Shown here one piece after another: positions 29,913-41,900 of a stretch of DNA of 47,613 nucleotides. The stretch is taken from the NCBI GenBank assembly GCA_902768065.1, contig CACXJP010000003.1, positions 1 to 47,613 of the forward strand. Direction: 5' to 3'. A program made the position numbers and the translations under genes. The notes beneath the pieces were generated by a model that saw nothing but the letters and a program-made list of their open reading frames with translations, was not told the DNA's origin and ran no database searches. Every line of letters begins with the position of its first letter. The stretch's first letter is position 1. This DNA is from an uncultured Erysipelotrichaceae bacterium (GTDB lineage: Bacteria > Bacillota_I > Bacilli_A > RF39 > UBA660).

Positions 29913-32900
29913 TTATCTAACAGCTTCTTTAATATTAGTTGCTATATCAGCAACAGGAATAATCGAAAGCATATTATCTCCTAACTTATAATAATGATTA
30001 TCATCAGCGATATTAAGAACTGATTTAACACCTCTATAAATAGGAATACGACGCTCAATATAAACTTTCAACTTATGTTGCTTAGCATACTTACCACTAT
30101 GATAATATGGATCATATTCATCACCTTCGATAAGCATTTGAGCAAGAGTACCAGCACTATTAAATACGTCACCTACAATAGATTGAACTGCTACAGGACT
30201 TGACCACAACTTCTTAAATTCACTTGCAGCACCCCAAGGATTATACTGCCAAGCTTCAGAAGAAAGACGGTCAGCTTCATAAAGAGCAAGATTAAGCATT
30301 ATACTATCATCGTCATCGTCCATCATACAGCGAACACCTATAGCAACAAATAGAGCAGAAAGAACACCGCAAACATCACCTAAGTTACGTCTAATATTAG
30401 CTTTCTCACTATCAGGTAACATATTCCAATAAACATTAATATTAGCAAGAAACTCAGCAATACTTTTTAGAACATTTTGAATACCACACATAGCTTCAAC
30501 TTCGGCGTCAGTTAAACCAGCCTTATCTTTTATTTGTCTAATTGGAGTACAAAGGAAATCCCAAAGAGCAATATAAGAACCTTTTTCAACAGTACCTCTT
30601 TCCTCATTAAAACCACCTTGTCTTCTCCAACGTTTCATAAGACCTGGGAATATATGTTTATGATACTGCATAACAAGAGGACCATACCAGAACTTTTCAA
30701 ATTGTGCAGAACCAAGTTTATCATATACACCATGAATCTTCTTATTAACAGAAATTACACGACCTTTAAACGCACCAAGAATGCTAAATGCATAATTAGT
30801 TCCATCAGGATTAATAACGTTAAGACCTTCAAGAATAGAATCTTTTGCAAAGCCCATAATTCCTGTTTCAGTATCAAGAGTTACTTGACTCCAAAGAGTA
30901 GGATGTTTATCGTCATCGTTAAATTCATCTTTTGCTCTCTTTTCAAGTTCTTTCTTTTTCTTAACAAATGCCTCTTGAAGAGGAGTACCTTTAAGATACC
31001 TAGAAGCAAACTCATAAGTCATATCTTTTCTACGCCACATAACTTCTTTAGCGGTATTCTCATCAGAAAGAAGTCGTTTTTGATAATCTAAATATTTTTG
31101 CCACATAGCATCATCAAGAACTTCTTTAAGAGCTTGTTCGTGCATATCTCTTATATATTCTTTTTCATTAAGAAGAACATAATCACCTTTACCGTTAAGT
31201 TCTTTATTGTTATTCTTAACAAGTCTATGACTCATCATCATAGCAATAAGAGCTCTATTTTGCATAAAATGTTCACCCATAGTCTGAGGACTATACATAG
31301 CATCACGAAGTTTCTGTTCCCAATCAGCAAAAGTATATTCAGTTCTACCTGCTTCAACAAGAGCATCAAAATCAACTACGTTCATTGCTTTAAGAACAGC
31401 ATCAACTTTACTAGTGCTTGTACTATTGTACATATTAGCCATCATACTAACAATACTACCCATATATTCATTAGTAGCATCTTGCATAATACTAAAGTTG
31501 AAATATTCTCCAGCAAAAGCCTCAGCCCAAATTTGAGTTTCACCATAAGTAACGTTGGCAATACCACCTCGAACATTAAGCATCATAAAGTTAGAAGAAG
31601 TAATACTTTGCATAATACTTGCAATCTTAGTCCAATTCTTATTTGGTCTGCGATACTGATTATAAATAAGTCTACGCATCCAATTTACATATTGATTAAC
31701 TAAATTTGTATCAACACCTTCTTCATAAACAGTCTTACCTTTAGTACTTCTACGACTACTCTTGTGAAGCTTAGAGAAACCAAGATTAGGTTGAATAGTT
31801 TCAATCTTTTTAATCATATTAAGACCATAAAACATTAAATTCTTATTGTCTTGCACTGCGTTGTAATGACCTGCTTTCTCTATGAATTCGGCAATACTAT
31901 CTTCCCAATTATTATCTATAATATTCTTATGAGATTCTCTACGAGCTTTTTCATTTTCATCTTTTTCTTTTTGCCACTCTTTAATTCTATTCTCATAATC
32001 TTCAAGAGATTCATCTTCTCTACGAATAGGAGCAGGATTATCTTTAATTTCAATATCTTTTTCCTGAAGAAGATATGTCATAGGCATAGGAGTAGCAAAG
32101 TCTTGCTCATAACTAACATCAGAATCTTGGTCAAATGTTTCTCTACCATTAGCACCTTCAACTACACCAATCCATTTACCAGCTTCTTTAGCCCAGAACC
32201 AAGCATCATGAACGCCTTCTTTTGCTCTAGCAGGAATATAACCTTTATTAAGGAATCTTTGAGAATCAGCAGTTCTAGCCATACTAAGAAGATAAGTTTG
32301 AAGCCAATTTCTTAAATCAACTTCAGCTGCATTCATAGTAGCTTTTTCATTATCATATCCTGTTCCAACTTTATAATTCTGAGCAACAGTAGCATTATTT
32401 ACATAATCTTTATTAACATATTCTTTTTTAGGTTTATTGTGTTTTTGATTAAATGCAGCTTCCCAACTACCTGGAGTAGAAGTTTTAATATCATTTTGCA
32501 TCCAACACTTAATAGGAACAATAGTCTGAGTTTGAGGATCATAAATAATATTTGCATCATACCAAGTATCATATTCAGCTTGAGTAATCTCACCGTTAGT
32601 AACTTTACGACGCATTTCTTTTTTCTTATTATACCAATACTGAGTAGGATGTCTATCAACATATTTCTTAAGTGTAGCAATAGCATCCATCTTAGCTTGG
32701 TCTAACCATTTAGCCTCATTCTTAGCCTTTATTGTACCATACAAGAAATGATTTGGTACACGTTTACCACCAGCAATAACTTGACCATACTTATTACGTT
32801 CAGGTTCAGTGTTAGCTAGATACCAATCTCTAGCATAATCGTCACCTTTACGTTTAGCCTCTTCATACTCTTCATTAAATCTTGCTTCATTGATACCAAA

Positions 32901-35900
32901 ATCTACTTCTTTACTAATAAAATCAATAGCGGCTTCACTACTTTCTTCAGAAACACCAAGATGTTTTTTCATCTTACCAAGAGAATCATAAAGAACTTTA
33001 AGTTTCTTTAAATCCTCTTCAGATAATTCAGAAGTTCTAACTTCTTTAAGCTTATCTTTATAAACATTAGAAAGAATTTCATTAATTTGACTAACAACTT
33101 TAAAATAAGCAGCATTATCTGCTCCATCCATTTTCATTTTAGAGTAGAAATCTTGCTTATAAATCTTATCGTTATTAGGATCTTCATTCTTAATAAGAAT
33201 TTTATCATTATAACCTCCATTAACTCTACGTCTTGCGTTACCTTCTTCCTCTTCTTTTATCTTATTTATTTCTTCATCAGTAAAGTCAGTAGCATCAATA
33301 ACACCAAATCTATCTCTAGAATTATGGTTCTCTATAGCTTTCCTATATTCTGGATTAGCTTCTTCACCTCTCTTACTTTCATAAAGAATTTTATAAGCTC
33401 TATTTACAGCATTAGTAATGTCATCTTTAACTTCAAATCGAGCATTAGTAGACAACCATTCTTGAGCTTTTTTATAATCATCTTTAGTATAAGTAGAACG
33501 TTCACCCTTTTCTTCATAATCTTCTACGATGTCAAGATTCTTATTAAGTTCATTTCTGAAACCAATATTCTCTTCATCGTCAAAATATTTTTCATAAACT
33601 TTATTTCTACCATCAATATATTGCTTAAGAAGTCTAGCTTTACGTTTATCTTCTTCAGACTTTTCTATAAAAGCTTCTCCGTCGAATTCATATTCTTTAG
33701 TAAGATTACTTATTTTACGATTAACATCTTTAAGTTCATCTTTAAGAGCATCATCAAGATTACCTTTATTGATATGACTTCTAATTCTCTTCTTTTCCTG
33801 TTCAAGTTTAGTATACTCAATAAAAGTATCTCTATTAAACTTAAGAGCATTTTCAGTCAAGTCGTTCATTTCTTTATAATAAGAATCTATAAACCGCTGA
33901 TTAACGTGAGCAAGTTTCCATTTTTCAAGATCAAGTTTAGCGTCAAGATAACGACCTACAGCTTTATTATATTCTTCACTATCTTTATTAGTGATAGAAT
34001 CCATAAGTTTTCTTGCTACAACAAGTTCATTAACTTTATTATTATAATCAGCTTCAAATTTCTCATTATAATTTTTAACCCAAGTACCACTTTCATCAAT
34101 AATACGTGACCATTCGATAGGAGTACCTTTTTCAGCAGCTTCTTTAAATCTTCTTTTAAGTTCTTTTCTAAATTTAACAGCAGCATCTTTAGCAATAAAC
34201 TCCTTCTCTCTTATATTAGCCATAACTTCTTTAGTAATAAGTTGAATAAGAGGATTAGTTGTTTCTTGCATATCGTTAATCCAAGATTCAATAGTTCCTG
34301 TAGAAGTATAACCATCAAGAACACTCAAAATATGTTTCTTAATAAGTGGGTCATTAGAAATATTATCAAGATATTCTTTACCAAATATAATTTCAGCCTT
34401 TTGAATAATTGGGTCTTGAAGTTTATTAATAGACTCTTGAATAGACTCAAGATACTGTCTAATCTTAGGATCTTCTGAATCAAGATTAAGACTATTAAAC
34501 ATCTCATATCTCTTAGTAAATGCTCTAGCATCAAGAATAGCCTTAAGGAATCTCCTACGTTCATTCTCGTCTTTACGAATAAGATTAATAGCTTCAGGAC
34601 TTGTAATAGAATATACATTTCCAGTAGCCTCATCTTTAATGAAACGCTTAAGATTATCTATAATATTATCGCTTTCTTTAGAAAGAGTTTCAGCAATAAT
34701 ACCAAAAGCTTTTTCCATGTTAGCTTTAATACTCTCTTCATCAGAAGAAATACCTTCTTTATTTCCACTCTCTACAGCTTCAGCAGCAGCACTCTTAATA
34801 TCAAGACTAGCTTGATTCTCAAAAGACTTAAATGTTCTAGAAGCCATATTAGAACTAGTATTTTCTTGCAAACCAGAAGCACTCCATTCTTCTTCAATAG
34901 GACTTACAGCATAAATATCAGAAGATTCTCCACTAACATAATTTTTAACACCAACTTCCCTAAGTTTAGTAACTATATCTTTAATAGCAGGACTTTCATC
35001 CATTTCTTCTACGGGGAGGCTAGAATTAACTAATTTATAAATACGTTCTGGATTAATCTTTTCAATCTTATAAACCTTATCTTCTACATCTATAATAGCG
35101 TTATCTCCAACTTTCTTAAAATAATGTTTAAACACAGGAGCCCAAAGATATTTATCTTTTTGGTCTTGTGTAGTAAACCATTTATTAATATCATTTCTAA
35201 TAATTTTAAAAGCTTCAGATTCATTACGATGTTGATTAGTAACAGGAGAGTATAAGTCTAACTTGACACGCCCCGTAGAAGAATTTGTTGTAGGTGCTTT
35301 ATATCTTGCAAGATCATCTTCTTTACTAATCTTACCATCAATCAAATCTTTATAATAAAGTTCATTAAAATAAATATTATTACTATCTACAGAACTCCAT
35401 TCAGAATTTTCATTTCTTTCAAGAGGATTAAGAGGTAAATAATATCCATTATAGAATTTATAGTATATATTTTTTGAATTTTGACCGAAGCCATCACGAA
35501 CACAAATAAATGTTTTAGGCTCAGTTGCACCAACCCATTTAAGAATGCTTTGACCTTCAATATTAGTAACAACTAAATCAGTATTGTCTTTAAGCTGAAT
35601 AGGCTTAAGTTCTTTAGGCTTAGCACTTCTAACATAATTTGTAAGAATTTCATCCTTAATATCTTCATCTTGAATAAAGGCACCAACATTAAGAAGAGTC
35701 TGAAGTTCAGATGCTATACTAGTTCCATATTTATTATTACTATCATCTGTTGACATATCCATTAATGCTTTATTTTGAATAGTCTTATTAACAGCATTTT
35801 TAGCCATCTTATAACCTTCAACAACAAAAGCATATTTAATAATATCAGCAGCAGTCATTCTAAGGAAAGGATCACTATTATAATAAGTATCATTGAAAGC

Positions 35901-38900
35901 CTGATAAACATTTTCGATATCATCATTATTTTCAACAAACTCTATAGTTTGAGCACCTTTACGATTAGGATTAGACAAGTTTGTATTAAGATACTTACAA
36001 ATAAGTCCATTACGATAATGTTGTTGAATCCAACGAACTTTCTCAGCAGGAGTTAATTCAGCAAACTTATCAATTTCTTCCTGTTTAGGATCATTAATAT
36101 CTACAACTGTAAAACTAGTATTAGGAGTTCTATTAGCAGCTTTTATCCTAGATAATTCATCAGACCATTTAGGTGTTCCATCTTCTAAACATTTATCTTT
36201 AGGAACTTTCCAAAAACCTTTATTTTTATCTAAAGTAATAGGAGTTTTAACAAAGTTAATTTGATTGTAATGATAACCAAGAATATATTTTTCAATATCC
36301 TTATAAGTTTTATTATTCATATTAACTTTATCATTAGTGAAACTCTTTTGTAATTCAAGAATAGCATTTCTAAACTCTTCTCTTTGAGTATCATTAAAGA
36401 CATTACTATTGATTACAATAGAAGGAATTGTTGCATATCTCAAGAACGAATATAGAGTTTTATAAGTAGATTCAGAACTTCTATCTTCTTTCATGAGTTT
36501 ACCGAAATCTATTTCAAGAGTATCACCATCATTGTTTGTAGAAATAGCTTCTTTTACTCCAGGATATATACTCTCAAGTAAAGACTTACCATTAGGAGCA
36601 ATAAGAACATCAGCAGTTTTCTTATAAAGAGCTTTACCAATATCAGCAATAACTGTATAAGTTTCATAGACAGATTGTTTAGCACCAAATTTATCTGGGT
36701 TAGAACAACGTGTCATATCATTAACAGCTTCTGCAATCTTAGAAAGATTATGATACTGAAGAATAGTTTGTAAATCAAACCAATGTTCGTCAGAAAGAAC
36801 TGCAGCAATAACAACAGTTTCAGTTTCACCTTCTTTTTCTCCCTCAACTTTCTCTACGGGGCGGCTAATAGAAAGCTTTTTACCTTTAAGTCTTTGAGTA
36901 GCTACAGTAGCGTCAATAGGTTCTATAATAGAAGCATCACCTGTAAATGTATCGGTAGCATCGTCATATTGTAAATCAATACCTGCATTATTAATCTGTT
37001 CCATAAGTTTATTAAAACTTATAGGACGACCATTCTTTTCAAGTTTAAATCCACAACTTGCAGCCCAAGTTTTAATAGCTTGTTTGATAGGCTTACCTCC
37101 ATAACTTGAGTAAATAGAATTATTACTATTAATAGCGTCTGCAATATATTTAACTCCAGGGAGAGCCATCCAACGAATAGCAGTTTCATAATTAGAACCT
37201 AAGTCGATAATAGTTTTATAAATCATAAATGTATCATCGTTGACATTAGGAACCATACCTGCTTTAACAGCATCTAGAATATGTGCAGTAGTTTCAGAGC
37301 TATAAGAAGTAAGAATACGTCCATCAATATTCTTATTGTCATTGCTCCAACCAAACATACGATGAGTAACAATATAGTTATCGCCGTCTTCTTTAACTTC
37401 TTCAAATCTATTAATAAGTTCACTATAAGAACGTTTATTTTTTGGATATGCTATTTTAACAGTATAACCATTAAGTGTAGGCTTAATAGTATTACAAATA
37501 GAACAGAATGTATCACGAACAACACTAAGACCTTTAAGTCTAGCATTACTCATAACTTCATTTTGATAGTCTGCTTGGTCAAAGAAATCATAAGGATTTT
37601 TAGGAGCAGCAATATCAATTTTAATTCCATTCTTAGGATCTTTAAGCCAATTAAGTTCGCTTTCAATATAATCAAAGTTTGAACGACCAAAATGTTCTTC
37701 CATACTTTCGTCGGCAGAAAGAATTGTAATCATCTCACTAATAAGATTATTTTGTTTAATCTTACGAGCATTAGACTTTTCAAACTCAAGTTTCATAGAA
37801 AGGTCATCGCTTCTTTGACCAAACTCATCGCTTTTTACAAGATTAATATTTCTCTGAATACCATAAATAGAGTCGATATCAAAGTCAGAACCAGTTTGAG
37901 CTACCCAATCATTAGGAACTACAATAGTTGAACCATATTCATCGGCGGTAAAACCTACAACTTTCATAATAGCTACAGATTGTTTACCTTCAGTAGGAAT
38001 ACGATAACCAATAATAGTATCAGCGCTAACTCCATTTTCGTCTACACATTGCTGAAGCATACGAAGAGCTTCTTCATCACTATAATCTTGTAAACCAAAA
38101 TTAGCTTTAGGAAGCATTACTTCAATATATGGTACAAACTTACCATCTTTATCTTCATGATATTTAAGATCGCCACTAGTAATAATATGTGTACGTTTAG
38201 CTTGAATATAATTTTTAAATTCAGGTTTAACATCACTAATCTTACTAGTTTTTTTAGCAAGTTCTTTAATATCAATACCTTTGACTTCACAATATTTAAT
38301 AAACTCCTTATTTTTAAGAAGTTCTTTATTGCTCATATTATCAAAAGTTTCATTAATATCTTTAACAGCTTGTTTGAAACCAACATTTGTAACCTGAGCA
38401 GCATGAAAACCAGGAAGAGTTTGCCTTGTAACTCTAGAATTAATTAATGCTTGAGCAACATTCTCAATTCTATTAGCAGTTAAATTAAGAGTATTAGGCA
38501 TAAGAGGTAACTTAGTAACTGGGTCAAGAGTAAGATAATCAATAAGATTACTATCTATGCCAAGTCTTTCAGCTTCTTCTCTGAACATTTCATAAAGCTT
38601 ATCATAGTTAATAGATTCAATCTCACCATTAGAAGTCAGTTTAACTTCAAGTTCTTCCATAAGTTGAGTATTAGAATCTTTAACTAATTCAGAATATAAA
38701 TTCATAAACTTCTCTTTATGAGGATAAAGTTTACTATCTTTGTCAATATTATCGACAATCTTTTTCATAATCTGAATAGCAGCTTTATTGTTAGCATTAA
38801 TATGCTGAGGAGTTTCTTGCTGAGTATAAAGATGATTATAATCATAAAGTTCTACATAATCTTTTGCTCTAGCAACAAAATCTTCAACATATTCTTCATT

Positions 38901-41900
38901 AAGATTACCAGTATTATCCCAAAGTCTAAGAACTCTTGCTTTACCTGCTTTAGAAGTTTCTTCTGTGTTAAGTTGGTCAATATCAAGGTCACGCATCAAA
39001 TCATAAACTCTTTCAAGTTCAGTACCTTCAATAAGTTGAGGAACAAGAACAAATTCAGCGTTCTTAATTTGACGAGGAGCATTAACTTTTACTCTATCGT
39101 TATAATGTAAATCATAATAAAAGTTCTTTTGAACTTGAACATACTGATTTATAGCAAGAATATCTTCACCATTAAGTTTTTCTCCACTAAGAATTTTATC
39201 AATAAGTTCACTATATTGTTCATATTGACCTCTACCAATAATACGTCTAGCCCATTCTTCTACAGTAATATAAGATTGAGCGTCGTTTACTTTTGTATTA
39301 GCATAACCACTAACAATATTATTAGCTTTTTCAGCACATTCTTCAAAAGTAAGATTAGGATTTTGTCTATGAAAAATACTAGCAAGTTTTCTAGCAACAG
39401 TACCACCTTGCTTAGTTTTTAAGTCAATAGGTTTCATAGCTTCAGTAGTCATAATACTATTCTGAATAGTTATACCTCTAAACTTATTATAAACAGGGAA
39501 ATCCAATTCGCCATCAAGAATTTTAACTCTAGCAATTTCAGTTCTAGGACTAAAATCAAATACATTAAGATAGTCCATTAATCCATAAGGAACACCAGAG
39601 CCTTGAGCTTCTTTAGCTCTTTTAAGAAAATCTTGACTACCTTTATAAAATTTACTATCTCCTTCAAATAAATCAGCAAAATTAGTATAAGCAAGTCTAT
39701 AGTTAAGAGCAAATTCATCAATATCAGACTTAGTAGGTTTATTATCTAATTTAGCAACAGATTTTGCAATACGAGTTTGAGCAATAGAAGAAACTTCTTT
39801 AATAAAATTATCTATCATCTCAACCATAGCAGCACGTTGTTGCTGATTTAAATCAATATCAATAATATTACCTTGATTATCAGTCTTAACAGCAAGCCTT
39901 TTATTTACATCTATATGGTCAGCCGCCCCGTAGAAGAAATCTACATAAGCATCAATAAAGTCTTGACCAAAATTCTTTCCGCCAACAACAAATCTATCAC
40001 TAGTAAATGCTTTACCAGATGGTATTATTTGACCTTCATTAAGTTTATTTTTACTAACTTTTGTAAGAACATAATTACCATTTTTATCTACTTCTGCGTG
40101 ATAAATTTTAAATAGTTCACGCTTATCCATAGAAGCTTTACCATTAATAGATTTAACAGTTCCTGCTGTAGTAACAGTACCGTCAGCGTTTTCAATATCT
40201 TTGCTAAAACAATCAAATACAACATCTCTTGCAACACAAGCATTGAGAAGTTCTTGTCTAAATATCATAGCAAATTGCTTAAATATAGGATGATTATGGT
40301 CAATAGTACCATCAGACTTAATAAGTCCTGTTATATCATATCTAGGCATTGTTATAATATAATTCTTTGGAGCATCAGAAGGAGTTCTCATAAAAAAGTT
40401 TGTAAGTTGCATAGCTTTATTATGTTCTGCTCCTCTAACACTATTTTGATAAGCGGCAAAAGCAGTAATAGTATAGTCTATTTCATCCATTTGACTATAC
40501 ACCCTACTATCGTTATTATCAAAATTAGTTGCACCGTTAAACAAGAAAGCATTAAGAATTTCAGTAGCATATTCAGTTGGAACATATTTACCATTATCTA
40601 GTTTAAACATACCCCAATTAATAACGTTACCGTCTTTATCTGTTTGTTCTACAAGAATATTACTAAATTTATATTGAGTTCTTTCATTGTTAAGACCAAA
40701 CTTATCCTTACCAAATTGAACAATAGGAGAAGTAGCTAAGAAATTACCTTTTTCATCTCTAATGTTATTAGAATTATTCATCAAGTTTTGAATATAGCTA
40801 ACCATACTATTGTTAACTACATCACTACTTTGATTACCTAACGCATTAGTAGAATTAAGTTCAATCTTAACATCACTATAAGGAAGAAGTTTTTCTGCCA
40901 AGTTTTTGGCTTCATTTTTAAGAGCATCTGTAACAGCGTCTTTAGCAAGAATAGCATTCGTATTAATAAGATTTGGTTGTCTATGTGCAAATCTAGCTTT
41001 TCTACGCTCAACTCTATTCTTAGCTATAGCAACTTCATAATCTCTATTTTTCTTTTCAGTAAGAGGAATAGAATTTTTAGCTTCTTCAATAGTCTTTTTA
41101 ATAGAATCAAGAAGAAGTCTTACGTTTGCTTTTTCAACAATCTTACCTTTAGAGTTTACAGTATTTGAAATAAAACTATTTATAGCAGATTCTTGAACAG
41201 TAGGATAATAAGCACGAATAAGTTTAACTAAGTTAGCTTTAACGCCAGCAAATTTAACTTTATCTAAACCAGTAGATTCTAAATCTTTTTCAATCTCAGC
41301 TGCTCTATTACTCATAACAGAATGGTCGTTAATAGTAACAGAACTTTTAACTATATTTTGAAATTCATATGTTAAAGCATCTTTTTTATTAGCCTTTGTA
41401 TTACTTATTTTAGCTTCTAAAATTCCATTAGTTAAAGTTACTTCAAGTTTACTAATAATTATTTTACCAAACGTTGAATAAACAGAATAAGCAAAATGAG
41501 GATTTTTTTCCATATCATCAGCAAACTGCCTAAAAGCAGAGAAACTTGGATATTGATCAGCAATACGTCTAACACTATTAATCATTTCAGCCTTATTTGT
41601 AAAATCGGCGTTATGATACATCATAGTAGCACATTCATTAGCATTCATATAATAAGGAATACCAAAAGCATTATCAGTATCAAGATTGCCATCTTTATCC
41701 ATTCTTTTAAGAGAATTGAAATAAGACTTAATCTTATCACCAAGATGAAGCATTACATTAACTACTTGTCCACTATGGTCATAAGTAGCGATAGTAGTAT
41801 CAAAGTCTTGTTCTATAAGACCAGATGTTTCTTGATCGGCTTCATCATCATCAGAAGCTTTTTCTCCTTCATCTGTTATTTCATTATTTTCTCCAAAAGT

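Noticed and set aside
30534..34109. Several rightward ORFs of 150-340 codons opposite the giant gene
   Set aside because: All are shadows with Phe/Ile/Ser-rich composition and no motifs, in a region continuously coding on the other strand.
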